DNA of 64,000 bases from Methanococcoides vulcani (GCF_900111645.1 NZ_FOHQ01000002.1:359074-423073); one strand, 5' to 3'; shown: positions 1 through 10,332, counted from the first letter of the stretch. A program made the numbers and translations. Notes: generated by a model from the letters alone, not told the origin.

Positions 1-224
1 ATAAGATCTGCATATTTTCTGTTGTTCTTATCATCATGTGTTTGGATGTGAACGTCCGTAGCTTCAATACCGCACTTATTTGCAGTTCCCACAGAAACAG
101 TGACATCTACGACCGACTCAATGATCTCGCAAAGTTCAGATTCATCCACGCCAAGTCCTATTAGCCCCCCAACGATCATGTCTCCGGATGCACCTGAGAA
201 CGGCTCAAAGATAAGTGATCTCAT
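1..224 (-). CDS. larC: LarC, nickel insertion protein (5' part, cut by window edge)
   Basis: Reading the minus strand from ATG 224 gives an N-terminus with FEPFSGASGDM and a following GGL, the typical start of LarC. LarC is the CTP-dependent cyclometallase that inserts nickel into the pincer nucleotide cofactor first found in lactate racemase. Only the first 74 codons are in the window; the rest lies beyond base 1. The gene starts 16 bases after the larB stop, so larB and larC form one minus-strand operon. The identification rests on the N-terminal motif and the larB neighbour. No larA or larE is visible here. Confidence 0.85.
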   Translation of the reverse strand, partial: MRSLIFEPFSGASGDMIVGGLIGLGVDESELCEIIESVVDVTVSVGTANKCGIEATDVHIQTHDDKNNRKYADL

Positions 225-240
225 TCCATCAACAACCCTT

Positions 241-1020
241 TTAATTATTGGAATTGCGTGCCTCAGCTACCTTGTTTGCAATTCTTGCTGCAAATGCGCC
301 GGCAACGAACCCTGCATCAATATTGACAACTGATATCACCGAGCAGGATTGTAACATAGATAACAATGCAGCTTCCCCTTTTGCACCGGCACCGTAACCA
401 GTGGATACCGGTAATCCTATGACCGGTACATCGACAAGGCTGGATACAACTGTTGGCAGGGTACCTTCTCTTCCTGCAGCCACAACAATGGAGTCCGGTT
501 TGTGATCCTCGATATCTTCCATCTCTGAGATCAGCCTGTGGAATCCGGCCACACCCACATCGTAAATGGACAGTGTTTCACATCCCATCTCAGAAGCGAC
601 CATCCTGGCTTCCTCAGCAACGGTTATGTCTGCGGTCCCTGCTGAAATGATCACAACCCTGCCGCCTGTTCTGGGTGCAGGGGTGCCGTTGTGTACAACA
701 GCTGTTCTTGAATGCTTGCTCAATTCTATATTGTCATTTCCGAAAGATCTTTTTAAAGCAGTGACCTTGTCTTCGTCAAGGCGTGTAATGAGTACTCTTC
801 CTGTAGCATCGACCTGTGCCTTTGCTATCTCTACTATATCATCGGCTTCCTTTCCTTCGGCTAATATAGCTTCCATTACACCGGTTCGACATTTGCGGAA
901 TGTGTCGAGTTTGGCGATATCCGATATTTGCACATAGCCCATTGATCGTATCTGGCTTTCTGCAACCTCAAGGTCTGTCTTGTTGTCTTTTACCTGACGT
1001 AAGATCTTCTTTAATTCCAT
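241..1020 (-). CDS. larB: LarB, nickel pincer cofactor biosynthesis carboxylase
   Basis: A 259-residue protein of the PurE-like LarB family. LarB carboxylates and hydrolyses nicotinic acid adenine dinucleotide, the first step of nickel-pincer nucleotide synthesis. The C-terminal half has the PurE-type core: GGRVVIISAGTAD near residue 119, GREGTLPTVV near 183 and GLPVSTGYG near 202. The reading frame extends to a TTG at 1026, but ATG 1020 is preferred because the AGGTTGA ribosome site lies just upstream of it. The gene leads larC. A minus-strand TATA element at about 1051-1058 would give a very short leader. Older annotations call this family AIR carboxylase-like. Confidence 0.9.
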   Translation of the reverse strand: MELKKILRQVKDNKTDLEVAESQIRSMGYVQISDIAKLDTFRKCRTGVMEAILAEGKEADDIVEIAKAQVDATGRVLITRLDEDKVTALKRSFGNDNIELSKHSRTAVVHNGTPAPRTGGRVVIISAGTADITVAEEARMVASEMGCETLSIYDVGVAGFHRLISEMEDIEDHKPDSIVVAAGREGTLPTVVSSLVDVPVIGLPVSTGYGAGAKGEAALLSMLQSCSVISVVNIDAGFVAGAFAARIANKVAEARNSNN

Positions 1021-1049
1021 ATTCAACCTTTATAATAATGGAATGAACC

Positions 1050-1058
1050 TTATAAATA
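1050..1058 (-). promoter_or_regulatory. TATA box of larBC
   Basis: The minus strand reads CTATTTATA about 30 bases upstream of the larB ATG. This is right for an archaeal promoter with a leader of roughly ten bases. The rest of the 230-base divergent spacer (to 1253) shows no RNA gene. Confidence 0.4.
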
Positions 1059-1253
1059 GAAGTCCCTTTCAGGCAAAGAATTATAACAATAAGAAGCCTA
1101 GGATGTAGCCAGAAGAAAGCGAAAAGTTAAAACATTCTTATTCCATGAATGTGATTATTACATCACTGTTCGGTATGTCCTCTAACCTTTGCATTGACAG
1201 GGCATCCCTGTGGTAATCAGGTGGAAATCAGGTACAAATACAGGTTTACAATA

Positions 1254-2933
1254 ATGTCCAAAAGATCAAAAGATATGGCGCTTCGAAATTTCAACAAAGG
1301 CATGTCTCTCCTATATGATGGTCAGCAGGAGGATGCCCTTGAGTGTTTGATGAAAGCAGAAACTGATGCAAGGGGGACCGGTTCACCGGACCTGCTCGTC
1401 AATGTACTGCAGGCGATCGGAGGTATAATGGAGTCAGATGGCAGGATAGGGAAAGCCATTGACATGTATGCAGAAGCATCTGAACTGCTTGAGGATATGG
1501 CAGGTTCAGACCCTTCATTTGCGGAGCATAAGGCACTGGCCATGAACAAGACAGCTTCCCTTCTCTCAGAGCAGGGTGATATTCATAAAGCGATCCCTTT
1601 CTTTGAGAAAGCTGTTGTGTCCTACGACAAACTCCTTGCCAAAGAACCCAAGAACGATGTTTACTGTTCAAGTGCTGCCTCTGCGATGAACGATCTTGCC
1701 ACGATCCTAGCAGATGAAGGCCACAATGATAAGGCAAAAGAGATGTTCGAAAAAGCGCTGAAGCTTTCCGGCAAGATGGTCGTGCTCGATCCGTTGAACA
1801 GGGAGAACAGCGCAAAGGCACTGACTATCCAGGCCAATCTGGCTAATCTTCTCTATGAGATGGGGCTTATGCAGAATGCAAGGCTGAATCTGGAACATGC
1901 ATTCGATGGTTATTCAGGGCTCATGAAGGATGATCCTTCAAACAGCATCTTACATGAGCAGTCGCTGGAACTCCTTGAGAAGCTTGTTAATGCCCTTATG
2001 GCCATTGGTGAATATGATCCAGCAAAAGAACGCATTTATGAGCTGGTGGAGTTGCTACCAAGAGCTACAAATAATGACCCCTCCTTTTCCAGAAAGGTCT
2101 CCGATATCTTCATGGGGCTGGCAGAACTTGCATCCAGGCGTGCAGACGAAAATATGCTCGATGATACTCGTTCCATTTATGAAACGTCCATTATTGTGAT
2201 CCTGAAGCTATTGGGGGAAGAACCCAATAACAGCATCTATTTGGATATATTCAGGAATATATTACTTGATATGGAAAATTTGCTGGTAATGGATTCTCCC
2301 GAATCGGAAAAGGAAGCGGACCATAATGTTCTGATCTCAATGTATGAGAAGCTCTCCCGGATGGTGCCTGCGGATCTTTCATATCGCACAAAGATCGCAA
2401 CACTTTATGATGATAAAGGCAGGTTCCTGATGAAGGCAGGCAGGACAGACGAAGCCCGCCAGAGCTACAATATGTCACTGGGCATCAGGGATGAGCTGAT
2501 AAAGGCAGGAGAATCCCCTCTTTTGCATGAGTTCGGAATTGCTTCCATTAAAAACAACCTTGGTACCCTGTTAGCACAGGAGGGGTATTTTGGAGATGCA
2601 AAAACTATGTTCGAGGAATCCCTTGAAGGCTATATGGGTCTATTCGACCGTATTCCTGATGATCCTGCATATGAATATGGTGCTGCACTTACATTGAACA
2701 ACCTTGCCAAGCTGCTTGCTGACATGGAGCGGCATGAGGATGCAAAGCGTATTTATGAATCCGCACTTGAGATCTATGCAGGGCTGCTAAAATCCGAACC
2801 TGAAAAGGTCGGTTACAAGAAGCATGCATCCCGAACACTTGACAATCTGGCTTCCTTGCTTGGGAAGATGGGTCGTGAGGAAGATTCCCTGCGTATGCAT
2901 GAGAGTGCCAGGGAATTATTAGAAGACATCTGA
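1254..2933 (+). CDS. Tetratricopeptide repeat protein
   Basis: A 559-residue soluble protein made almost entirely of TPR helices. Repeat units with the A/Y-x-A-x-x-x-Y/F-x-x-A-L pattern recur through the chain, for example around IDMYAEASELLEDMAG, AIPFFEKAVVSYDKLLA, AKEMFEKALKLSG, AKRIYESALEIYAGLL and the final EDSLRMHESARELLED. No signal peptide, membrane helix or catalytic domain is visible, so it is probably a protein-interaction scaffold. The frame is open from TTG 1194, but ATG 1254 starts the conserved-looking part. The partner is unknown. It lies upstream of the U32 gene with a 74-base gap. Confidence 0.8.
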   Translation: MSKRSKDMALRNFNKGMSLLYDGQQEDALECLMKAETDARGTGSPDLLVNVLQAIGGIMESDGRIGKAIDMYAEASELLEDMAGSDPSFAEHKALAMNKTASLLSEQGDIHKAIPFFEKAVVSYDKLLAKEPKNDVYCSSAASAMNDLATILADEGHNDKAKEMFEKALKLSGKMVVLDPLNRENSAKALTIQANLANLLYEMGLMQNARLNLEHAFDGYSGLMKDDPSNSILHEQSLELLEKLVNALMAIGEYDPAKERIYELVELLPRATNNDPSFSRKVSDIFMGLAELASRRADENMLDDTRSIYETSIIVILKLLGEEPNNSIYLDIFRNILLDMENLLVMDSPESEKEADHNVLISMYEKLSRMVPADLSYRTKIATLYDDKGRFLMKAGRTDEARQSYNMSLGIRDELIKAGESPLLHEFGIASIKNNLGTLLAQEGYFGDAKTMFEESLEGYMGLFDRIPDDPAYEYGAALTLNNLAKLLADMERHEDAKRIYESALEIYAGLLKSEPEKVGYKKHASRTLDNLASLLGKMGREEDSLRMHESARELLEDI

Positions 2934-3007
2934 TAAGGGGGGTGTCTTAATTAGATGAAAGGTCCATTCAATGTATGGGTGGACCCCTTCCACAAGAATG
3001 TGATCTG

Positions 3008-5506
3008 ATGATATTAAAAAATGATAAAAAGGTCTGTGATGTTCCTCCTGAAGTCCTCGCCCCGGCAGGAGATATCGACGCGTTGATAGGTGCTATCAAG
3101 GGTGGTGCAGATGCGGTCTATTTCGGTGTGACAGACCTTAATGCAAGAAAAGGTGCGAAGAACTTCTCCATGGAAGACCTTGAAGATACTATTGATATGC
3201 TGCATTCCCATGGTGTAAAAGCATTTCTGGCATTGAACATACCTATCAAGCAGAAGGAGCTTCAGCATGCTCTGGATGTGGTGGACAAAGCCTATTCTTT
3301 TGGTGTGGATGCTATTATCCTGCAGGACCTCGGTCTTCTGCGGATCCTTCATGAGACCTATCCTGATCTGGCGCTTCATGCAAGTACACAAATGACCGTC
3401 CACAGCATGAAAGGTGTTGACTTTATTGCAAACGAAGGGGCAGTTCGTGTTATTGTTTCACGTGAACTCACGGTGAAGGAACTTACTGACATCGTGGGGC
3501 ATTCCGATACCGAGATCGAGATCTTCGTACATGGTGCTCTTTGCTATTCTTATTCTGGGAAGTGTCTTTTCAGCAGTTTCATGAGTGACAGGAGTGCTAA
3601 CCGCGGAGCCTGTGCACAGCCCTGCAGAAGGCCATATAACTTCGTTGTGAACGGTCGTAATGTCAATGTTAAAGGTGTAGGCAGGTTCCCGATAAGCTGT
3701 GCTGAACTGTGCACACTTTCGGAACTCGATGAGATCGTTGGTACAGGTCTTCGAAGCCTTAAGATCGAAGGGAGGATGAAGAAACCGGAATATGTGACCG
3801 AAAGTGCAAGTGTGTACAAGCGGGCAGTCGAAGCGATATGTAATGGGGAAAAGCTTGAGGAGGCCGAGATCGAGGCGTTCGAAAAGGACCTTGCACAACT
3901 TTTCTACCGGGGATTTACAAAGGGATTCGTTCTTGGCGAAAGGGATGTCGTTCATTCTAAATACAGTTCAAGTTATGGTGTTTACCTCGGAAAGATCAAG
4001 GAGATTGAGACTTACAAGTATACTACCAGTTTAACCCTGACCTTGAAGGAAGATGTCCAGGTAAAGGATGGTGTAGGTATACACACAAAGGCAGGTGTGC
4101 TGGGTTCTGCGATCAACAAGCTTCTGGATGCAAACGAGAATGAAATAAATACCGCGAAGAAAGGCGAGAAGGTCATTATTGAGATCAGCTCTAAGACCGG
4201 GAAAGCTGTTGCCAGGGGTAATGAGGTCTATCTTACAACCGATCAGAAGCTTCTGGAAAGCCTTCAGCGAACGAAGACAAAGGGACTTCCTGTAAGTATC
4301 GAAGTGATTGCTGAGGTTGGTGAACGATTAAAGGTCAGTATGACCTCCGGTGAAATGAGCGTTGATGTCATTGATGAGTTTGAGGTTCAGGAAGCCAAGA
4401 AAGCCCCGATTTCTGAGGAACAGATCGTTTCAGCAATGGAAAAATTAGGAGATACTTCATTTTCGGCATCTTCGGTGGATCTGAAGATCAATGGAAACAT
4501 CTTCATTCCTATTGGGGTGCTTTCAGGTGCGAGGAGGGAAGCTGCTGAAAAGTTGCTTGAAAAGGTCCTTGCACAATACAGGGAGGAAGAAAAACATCCG
4601 CAATTATCAGAGATATCATACTTCTGCACAGACGGGGGATGTGAGGATAGTAGCTCCAAGGATGAAAAGCAAACTCCACTTCTGAGCGTAGAAGTAAAGA
4701 ATGCAGGCACTTTTTTCGATGCTGTGGACATGGGTGCGGACATACTCTACCTGCCTATCAGGAAGTTCCACGAGCTGATGCTGGAAGAGAATGCCGACAG
4801 ACTGGAGGCTGCCAGAAGCAATTCTGAGATCGTTCTCATGGCACCACGCATAAGCCATGAGGCTGAGCTCATGGAGCTATTGCCGCTGATGGAAAAAGCA
4901 AAAGATGACGGTTTCCACATTGCCTGCTACACTCTGGGTCAGGTGGAACTTGCAAAACAGGTCGGAGTGCCGTTCGTGGTGCAAAAGGAGTTCAATACTT
5001 TCAATTCTTACACAGCAGATGAGTTCTACAGGGCCGGGGCATATCGTGTCACACTGTCTACCGAACTGAACCTTGACGAGATCAGTGATGCTTGTGATGA
5101 CATCTCCTGTCGTGGTAAGGAACATCAGCTGGAAATAGTTGTGCATGGAAGAGAACTGATGCTCATCACAGAGCATGACCTGTTGAAGCCTTTGCTTGAG
5201 CAGGGTAGTGCTACGGCCAGCAGTGAAGTGCTTATGGTAGATTCAAAGAGTGTGGAATATCCGGTAAAGCGTGTGGATGAAAGGACGCTGATCTACGATT
5301 CCAAAGTGCTGGACATGCTCGATAAAATTGATGAACTGAAGAAATGCGGTGCAGATGTTATGCGTCTGGACCTGTCCCTGTATGGCAAGAGGGATGTAAA
5401 AGAGATCACTTCAGCATATCGAAGAATGCTTGACGGTAAGCCTGCAGAACTTCGGCCCAGAAGAGGCGTGAAGTTTTCCAGAGGGCATTATTTTAAGGGT
5501 ATATGA
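3008..5506 (+). CDS. U32-family protein (RlhA/TrhP-like), DUF3656 C-terminus
   Basis: An 832-residue member of peptidase family U32. The N-terminal barrel begins [10 protein letters not shown]. The family signature [16 protein letters not shown] lies at about residues 171-186, and cysteines at about 179, 186, 202 and 206 match those conserved in the RNA-modifying members. Bacterial relatives RlhA and TrhP hydroxylate rRNA or tRNA rather than cut protein, so an RNA-hydroxylation role is more likely than proteolysis. This is inference from the family. The C-terminal 400 residues match the DUF3656-containing long form. ATG 2975 is an alternative start; 3008 is preceded by GTGATC. Maf follows after 4 bases. 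Confidence 0.82.
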   Translation: MILKNDKKVCDVPPEVLAPAGDIDALIGAIKGGADAVYFGVTDLNARKGAKNFSMEDLEDTIDMLHSHGVKAFLALNIPIKQKELQHALDVVDKAYSFGVDAIILQDLGLLRILHETYPDLALHASTQMTVHSMKGVDFIANEGAVRVIVSRELTVKELTDIVGHSDTEIEIFVHGALCYSYSGKCLFSSFMSDRSANRGACAQPCRRPYNFVVNGRNVNVKGVGRFPISCAELCTLSELDEIVGTGLRSLKIEGRMKKPEYVTESASVYKRAVEAICNGEKLEEAEIEAFEKDLAQLFYRGFTKGFVLGERDVVHSKYSSSYGVYLGKIKEIETYKYTTSLTLTLKEDVQVKDGVGIHTKAGVLGSAINKLLDANENEINTAKKGEKVIIEISSKTGKAVARGNEVYLTTDQKLLESLQRTKTKGLPVSIEVIAEVGERLKVSMTSGEMSVDVIDEFEVQEAKKAPISEEQIVSAMEKLGDTSFSASSVDLKINGNIFIPIGVLSGARREAAEKLLEKVLAQYREEEKHPQLSEISYFCTDGGCEDSSSKDEKQTPLLSVEVKNAGTFFDAVDMGADILYLPIRKFHELMLEENADRLEAARSNSEIVLMAPRISHEAELMELLPLMEKAKDDGFHIACYTLGQVELAKQVGVPFVVQKEFNTFNSYTADEFYRAGAYRVTLSTELNLDEISDACDDISCRGKEHQLEIVVHGRELMLITEHDLLKPLLEQGSATASSEVLMVDSKSVEYPVKRVDERTLIYDSKVLDMLDKIDELKKCGADVMRLDLSLYGKRDVKEITSAYRRMLDGKPAELRPRRGVKFSRGHYFKGI

Positions 5507-5510
5507 TAGC

Positions 5511-6098
5511 ATGCGGAGGATAGTTCTTGCATCAGCATCTCCTCGAAGAAAGGAGTTGCTAAAGCAGCTTATCGGGGACAATTTCGAGGTTTGTGTGAGC
5601 TCATACGATGAATCTCCTCAGGCCGGGATGGATGCAACCGAACTGGTTGTACACCATTCCCTTTCCAAGGCACGGGATGTTGCCGGGAAGTTCGATTCAG
5701 GTATCATCATCTCGGCTGATACCATTGTTCTATGTGATGATAAGGTTCTTGGAAAGCCACACTCTCCTGAGAAAGCAAGGAAAATGCTTGATAGTATCAG
5801 TGGAAAGGTCGTGCAGGCTATCACGGGCATGACGGTTCTGGATATTGATTCCGGGGAGGATGTCAGCATTTCCGAGATCACGGATGTGAATATGAAAAAG
5901 ATGTCCGGGGAGGAGATCGCATCCTATGTAAGGTCAGGGGAACCGCTGGATAAGGCCGGAGCTTTTGCGATTCAGGGGAAAGGTGCGATACTTGTCGAAA
6001 GCATCAGGGGAGATTTCTTCAATGTTGTCGGTCTTCCACTTTTCAAATTGGGTTCTATCCTCGATGACATGGGTGTTCATGTCTTTGATTTTGAATGA
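5511..6098 (+). CDS. maf: Maf-family nucleoside triphosphate pyrophosphatase
   Basis: A 195-residue Maf/HAM1-fold protein. The N-terminal [10 protein letters not shown] substrate loop, the ISADTIV motif, KPHSPEKA and the QGKGA segment are all present, and the length is normal for the family. Family members hydrolyse dTTP, UTP or modified nucleoside triphosphates to the monophosphate and pyrophosphate, and so clean the nucleotide pool. It starts 4 bases after the U32 stop and is probably co-transcribed and translationally coupled with it. Confidence 0.9.
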   Translation: MRRIVLASASPRRKELLKQLIGDNFEVCVSSYDESPQAGMDATELVVHHSLSKARDVAGKFDSGIIISADTIVLCDDKVLGKPHSPEKARKMLDSISGKVVQAITGMTVLDIDSGEDVSISEITDVNMKKMSGEEIASYVRSGEPLDKAGAFAIQGKGAILVESIRGDFFNVVGLPLFKLGSILDDMGVHVFDFE

Positions 6099-6250
6099 TC
6101 TTGTTTCTCATTCAATAGGCTCGATCTTTCAACCATTTTCATATCTTAGGGTAGAGCTACAAACAAAAACTGATAAATCCAGCTGACCAAAATCCACATA
6201 AAGAATGCTTTACAACTTCTTTTAACCAGTTTTATAGGAGTGGATATACT

Positions 6251-6535
6251 ATGACAGTAGCAAAATGGAACGGGGCCATACTTGCAGAAAGTGATGCAGT
6301 GAAGGAGGTCGAAGGAAATCTTTACTTCCCGCCGGATTCGGTGAACAGGGAATACCTGCGTGAATCGGATACCCGTTCGACCTGTCCCTGGAAGGGTCTG
6401 GCATATTACTACGATATCGTTGTAGGCGACGATGTGAATAAAGATGCAGCCTGGAATTATCCCGATTCCAAGCCGGCTGCAAAAGAGATCACAGGTTATG
6501 TTGCATTCTGGAAGGGTGTGGAGGTAACTTCTTAA
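6251..6535 (+). CDS. DUF427 domain protein
   Basis: A complete 94-residue DUF427 protein with the family features CPWKGLAYYYDI and a C-terminal W-x-Y-P...GYVAFWKGV. The function of the family is not established. A clear GGAGTGGAT ribosome site lies upstream of ATG 6251. Its stop codon overlaps the stop of the convergent rubredoxin-oxidase gene by four bases, so there is no terminator space between them. The 150 bases upstream hold no other gene. Confidence 0.85.
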   Translation: MTVAKWNGAILAESDAVKEVEGNLYFPPDSVNREYLRESDTRSTCPWKGLAYYYDIVVGDDVNKDAAWNYPDSKPAAKEITGYVAFWKGVEVTS

Positions 6536-8310
6536 TCCACCCTTTTTGTACTGGCAGCCGTCTTGTCGGGGTCAACGACCACGTCAATAAGTGCTGCTTT
6601 TTCTGAACTGAATGCTTTTTCCAGTGCATCGTCCAGTTGTGCGGGGTCTTCTATCCTGTAGCCTTCCCCTCCGGCAGATCTTGCAAATCCTGCAAAGTCA
6701 GGGTTCGGGAAAGTGACTCCGTATTCCGGATAGTTGTCCCTTAATTGCTCTTTCTTGATGTTCTTGAGCTTGCCGTCGTTAAAGACAATGACGTTGATGC
6801 CAAGCTCTTCCCTTACAGCTGTGGTGAAATCGCCCATGAGCATCCCGAATCCACCATCTCCTGTCACACAGATGACCTGCTTGTCAGGATAGTCAAGCTT
6901 TGCTGAAAGGGATGCCGGAAGTGCAAAACCCATGCTCGCGATGTTTGCTGACATGAATGTCCTCTGCCCTTCACAGACGAACTTCTTGTAGAACCAGTAT
7001 GTATGGTCTCCGACATCGACACAGATGATGGCGTCTTTGTTTGCATGGCGTTTGATGGCCTGCACAACGTAGCCGGGATTTATTGGTATGGACAGGTCAT
7101 TGGCATCGGTCTCTAATTCTTCCCTGTGTGTCTTTTTCATCCGGTCGATGTTCTCCAGGAACTCTTTGTTCTCCTCCCTTTCATTTATATGAGGTAATAG
7201 TTCCTTAAGCACAAGGTCTGCGTCGCCGACAATGCCAACATCCACATCAAAGGTCTTTCCTATCTTTGTAGGGTCGATATCGATCTGGATTATCTTTATG
7301 CCAGTAGGTACGAGGTTAGCCTGTCTGAAACCGGAACCAATTATGACTATCAGGTCAGAATCCTTGATCGCCTGTGCAGAATGTTTTGATCCGATGGACC
7401 CCAGGACGCCTACGCTGAAGCGTTCGGTCTCATGGATCACACCCTTGGCTCTTGATGTGGTTGCAATGGGAGCTTTAATTTTTCGTGACATCTCCAGCAG
7501 CAGTTCCTTGCTGTGCCGGGAACCCCAGCCTGCAAAGAGGGTCACTTTTTTGCATCCATTGATAAGTTCCGCTGCCCTTAGTACATCCTCCTCCTTTGGA
7601 GATGTCTTGTTCATGAAAACTCTCTTTTCAGGCAAATATATCTTCTCACCAAGTTTTTCGGCAAGAATGTCTGTGGGAGTGCTAAGAACTGAAACTCCCG
7701 GTTTTCGGTGTGCGTACTTAACTGCCGTGGTGAGTAACTTTAATGCCTGGTTATCCCTGGCAATGGTCTCGGCAAATTCAGTGAATGGCTTGAACAGCTC
7801 GATCTGGTCGATCTCCTGGAATGCTTCGCTTCCAAGGTATACTTCCGGCACCTGACCTGCAAAAGCAAGTACGCAACTCCTGTCGGTGGCAGCATCCATC
7901 AATCCGGTTATCAGGTTGGTACAACCGGGTCCGGCAATGGAAATACACACTCCGAGTTCGGATGTCATTTTTCCATGTGCTGATGCCATGAATGCAGCTG
8001 TTTCCTCATGGCGTGTGAGAATGAAACGTATATTTTCACTCCTTCTGATGGCATCGATAAGTGGAAGATTTGAATCTCCTGGTATGCCGTAAACATATCT
8101 GACACCAAAAGCTTCCAGTTGCTCGACGATCTTGTCAGCAACAGTTGTCTTTATATCCTGGTCTTCCTTTGCACCGCCTTCCTTGACAAATGCGGATTTC
8201 GGTGCTCCGCAGACCGGGCAGGTGTAAGTATCGGGCAGGGAGTCAAAATCCTGCCCTTCTGCTTCTTCGTCATATGTCCAGTTGCAAACCGAACATTTGT
8301 ATTTACCCAT
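6532..8310 (-). CDS. Rubredoxin-ThDP pyruvate oxidase-like fusion
   Basis: A 592-residue fusion. Residues 1-40 are a rubredoxin domain with two metal pairs (C6-x2-C9 and C31-P-V-C34-G). From about residue 55 it is a full thiamine-diphosphate enzyme of the pyruvate oxidase/acetolactate synthase family. RHEETAA (about 100) supplies the catalytic Glu, and VTGDGGFGMLMGDF near the C-terminus is the ThDP/Mg site. The likely activity is oxidative decarboxylation of a 2-oxoacid such as pyruvate, with electrons leaving through the attached iron centre; the acceptor is inferred. ATG 8310 follows GAGGGCGAT and is chosen over a longer frame to 8346. It lies 22 bases downstream of the CDGSH gene in the same operon. 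Confidence 0.85.
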   Translation of the reverse strand: MGKYKCSVCNWTYDEEAEGQDFDSLPDTYTCPVCGAPKSAFVKEGGAKEDQDIKTTVADKIVEQLEAFGVRYVYGIPGDSNLPLIDAIRRSENIRFILTRHEETAAFMASAHGKMTSELGVCISIAGPGCTNLITGLMDAATDRSCVLAFAGQVPEVYLGSEAFQEIDQIELFKPFTEFAETIARDNQALKLLTTAVKYAHRKPGVSVLSTPTDILAEKLGEKIYLPEKRVFMNKTSPKEEDVLRAAELINGCKKVTLFAGWGSRHSKELLLEMSRKIKAPIATTSRAKGVIHETERFSVGVLGSIGSKHSAQAIKDSDLIVIIGSGFRQANLVPTGIKIIQIDIDPTKIGKTFDVDVGIVGDADLVLKELLPHINEREENKEFLENIDRMKKTHREELETDANDLSIPINPGYVVQAIKRHANKDAIICVDVGDHTYWFYKKFVCEGQRTFMSANIASMGFALPASLSAKLDYPDKQVICVTGDGGFGMLMGDFTTAVREELGINVIVFNDGKLKNIKKEQLRDNYPEYGVTFPNPDFAGFARSAGGEGYRIEDPAQLDDALEKAFSSEKAALIDVVVDPDKTAASTKRVD

Positions 8311-8332
8311 ATCGCCCTCGCAGTCGTTCGGA

Positions 8333-8968
8333 TCAGTTCTTCTCATCCTTGAACTCTACATACCAGTGTTCGCCATTACAGAACGGCTTGTTCTTTGAAG
8401 CACCACATCTGCAAAGAGTATAATGTTCCTTGGATTCAGGAGTATTTCCATCAGGATCATCAAGTTCGATACCGCCTACTACTTCATATGGTCCATCCTT
8501 TGAGATAGTAACTCCGGGTTCCTTGTCAAGTTCCTTGTGTAGCACACCATCCTTTGTGTAGCTAAGGGCACCTGATGGGCACATCTCGATAACTCTCATG
8601 ATGTCTTCCACACTGGCTCCTTCAGGATCGATCCACGGTTCCTGTTTCATCCTGAATACTGATGGGAGGTTGTCTGTACAGTATCCTCTGTGGGAACAGA
8701 CTCCCCTATTGTCGTGGATAGTAATATCTTTTCCAACATAGTCATCCACTTTGTCAGGTTGCCTGCCTTCGAGCTTCTCGCCGGTGAAACCTACCTTTAC
8801 ATGTGTACCGTCACAGAAAGGTTTGGTTGATGACTGTCCACAGCGACACAGGGCTACCATGGGCTTTGGTTCAAAAGTTTCTCCTTTTGAGTTCTTCAGG
8901 TTGTTAAGTTCCTTTGCAAGGTATGGCCCGTTCGTTGATGGCTGGATGCTTGTTTTGTTGTCTGTCAT
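8333..8968 (-). CDS. Double CDGSH iron-sulfur protein with central ferredoxin-like domain
   Basis: A 211-residue protein with two CDGSH-type 2Fe-2S sites (C41-x-C43, C52, H56 and C186-x-C188, C197, H201). They flank a divergent ferredoxin domain (Fer4_19 type) with C91, C97 and CPSGAL at C130. No membrane helix is present. It is therefore a soluble electron carrier or sensor with up to three Fe-S clusters. It is the first gene of a two-gene operon with the rubredoxin-ThDP oxidase, so it may donate to or accept from that enzyme; this link is inferred. A strong GGGGGAAG ribosome site precedes ATG 8968. Confidence 0.87.
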   Translation of the reverse strand: MTDNKTSIQPSTNGPYLAKELNNLKNSKGETFEPKPMVALCRCGQSSTKPFCDGTHVKVGFTGEKLEGRQPDKVDDYVGKDITIHDNRGVCSHRGYCTDNLPSVFRMKQEPWIDPEGASVEDIMRVIEMCPSGALSYTKDGVLHKELDKEPGVTISKDGPYEVVGGIELDDPDGNTPESKEHYTLCRCGASKNKPFCNGEHWYVEFKDEKN

Positions 8969-8996
8969 TTCTTACTTCCCCCTTATGTCAGAAAAT

Positions 8997-9797
8997 TCAT
9001 TCTTTGTCCATATGGACATCCAGTTGTGGATATGGTATCTCGATATCTGCATCTTTGTATGCATTCAGAATTCCATTGGTAAGATCGCCTTTGACTCCCC
9101 AGTAATCCGATGTATTTGCCCATGCACGAAGCTGGAGATTTACAGATGAATCTGCAAGTTCAGTTGTGACAACAGCAGGTGCAGGGTCCCCAAGGACCAT
9201 TGAGTTGTTCTTCATAAGGTCCATAGCAACCTGGATGGCCTGATCCAGCTTTGTGTCGTAACTGATGCCAACGTTAACATCAACTCTTCTGGTAGGCATT
9301 CTTGTTGCGTTCTCAATGGCACTTCCCCAAATTACCTTGTTAGGAATTGTAACTAACTTGTTATCGGGTGTAAGCAGTTCTGTTGCCATAAAACCAACAG
9401 CACTTACACTTCCTGAGTAGCCTGTCACTGATACAAATTCCCCTTTGTCGAATGGTCTCAGTGTGGCGATCCATATGCCTGCTGCAAGATTTGTCAGTGT
9501 ATCCTGCATTCCGAAGCCAAGTATCAGACCTATGACTGCTGAAAGCCCGACTACTATCGAGCTAATATCAGGACCAAGTGCTGATACCGTTGCAAGTATG
9601 ACTGCAACATACAACAATGCCAGAACGAACCTGGACAGGAATTCTGCTACAAGTTCGGGCAGTTCTGTTTTTTGAAGTCCACTCTTAAACATTCCTGCTA
9701 TGATCTTTGCTATAATGATACCTACAACAAGTATTACCAAGGCTGATAGCAAATCAAAATATGTCAGATCCATATATGGTAGATTTTGAGACAGCAT
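8997..9797 (-). CDS. mscS: MscS-family mechanosensitive channel
   Basis: A 266-residue small-conductance mechanosensitive channel. It has three N-terminal transmembrane helices, with the pore-lining helix around GLSAVIGLILGFGMQDTLTN. The MscS beta domain follows (FDKGEFVSVTG, LLTPDNKLVTIPN), then the C-terminal alpha/beta domain ending EIPYPQLDVHM. Family members release solutes on hypo-osmotic shock. GGGAG lies upstream of ATG 9797, and a minus-strand TATA element lies at 9853-9860. A second MscS is at 43075-43974. Confidence 0.92.
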   Translation of the reverse strand: MLSQNLPYMDLTYFDLLSALVILVVGIIIAKIIAGMFKSGLQKTELPELVAEFLSRFVLALLYVAVILATVSALGPDISSIVVGLSAVIGLILGFGMQDTLTNLAAGIWIATLRPFDKGEFVSVTGYSGSVSAVGFMATELLTPDNKLVTIPNKVIWGSAIENATRMPTRRVDVNVGISYDTKLDQAIQVAMDLMKNNSMVLGDPAPAVVTTELADSSVNLQLRAWANTSDYWGVKGDLTNGILNAYKDADIEIPYPQLDVHMDKE

Positions 9798-9851
9798 GTA
9801 GTCAACTCCCTTAATTTTAAAACAATACCCATTATTTGTTGGTGTTGATGG

Positions 9852-9861
9852 CTATATAAGG
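9852..9861 (-). promoter_or_regulatory. TATA box of mscS
   Basis: The minus strand reads CTTATATAGC about 55 bases before the mscS ATG. This predicts transcription start near 9828 and a leader of about 30 bases. Confidence 0.45.
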
Positions 9862-10134
9862 GTATTGTAAAATTCCCTGGCCGGGATGTGTTCTGTGATT
9901 CGGATATCATCTGATTATGGTGCGATGAGTTCGATTGATTATGTTTTGGTGTTTATATGTGTGGGGTCATGCTATTCATAAGTCATAATAAACTCTGATT
10001 TACTCCACATATTTCTTCATTCATTTGCATTATTTCTTGTTAGCTTACAAAATATCGTGAATAATCATTGACAAATATCTTTTTATAATATTACTCCTTC
10101 TAGGGGGCTGACTCCAAACGGGGAGGCGTGTCCA

Positions 10135-10182
10135 ATGATACTCCTCCTCCAACTCTTTTATGCATATTCTCTGTTGTTTTAA
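10135..10182 (+). other. Possible leader peptide / short transcript in the 9.8-10.4 kb spacer
   Basis: The 640-base spacer before the MarR gene has a TATA-like TTTTATAATA (about 10081) followed by a G-rich segment and GGGGAGG. This sits 8-9 bases before ATG 10135, which opens a 15-residue hydrophobic peptide (MILLLQLFYAYSLLF) and stops at TAA 10180-10182. It could be a small protein or leader, or the G-rich part could be a short RNA ending in the T-rich run. Nothing else coding was seen in the spacer. Confidence 0.2.
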
Positions 10183-10332
10183 TTCACGTTTAAAGCGTTA
10201 GCTGTTGCTCTTTTTTAGAATTTGTATCTGTTACTTTCTATGCATCTATTTCCAGTTAACTTTGAATCGGGTGCGCATATTTATCGACAAACGGCCGATA
10301 TTATCGTCCCACCGGTTGACAATCTCAAAAGG

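Noticed and set aside
100..333. 77-residue plus-strand ORF at the left edge
   Set aside because: It is antisense to larB and larC, both recognisable on the minus strand.
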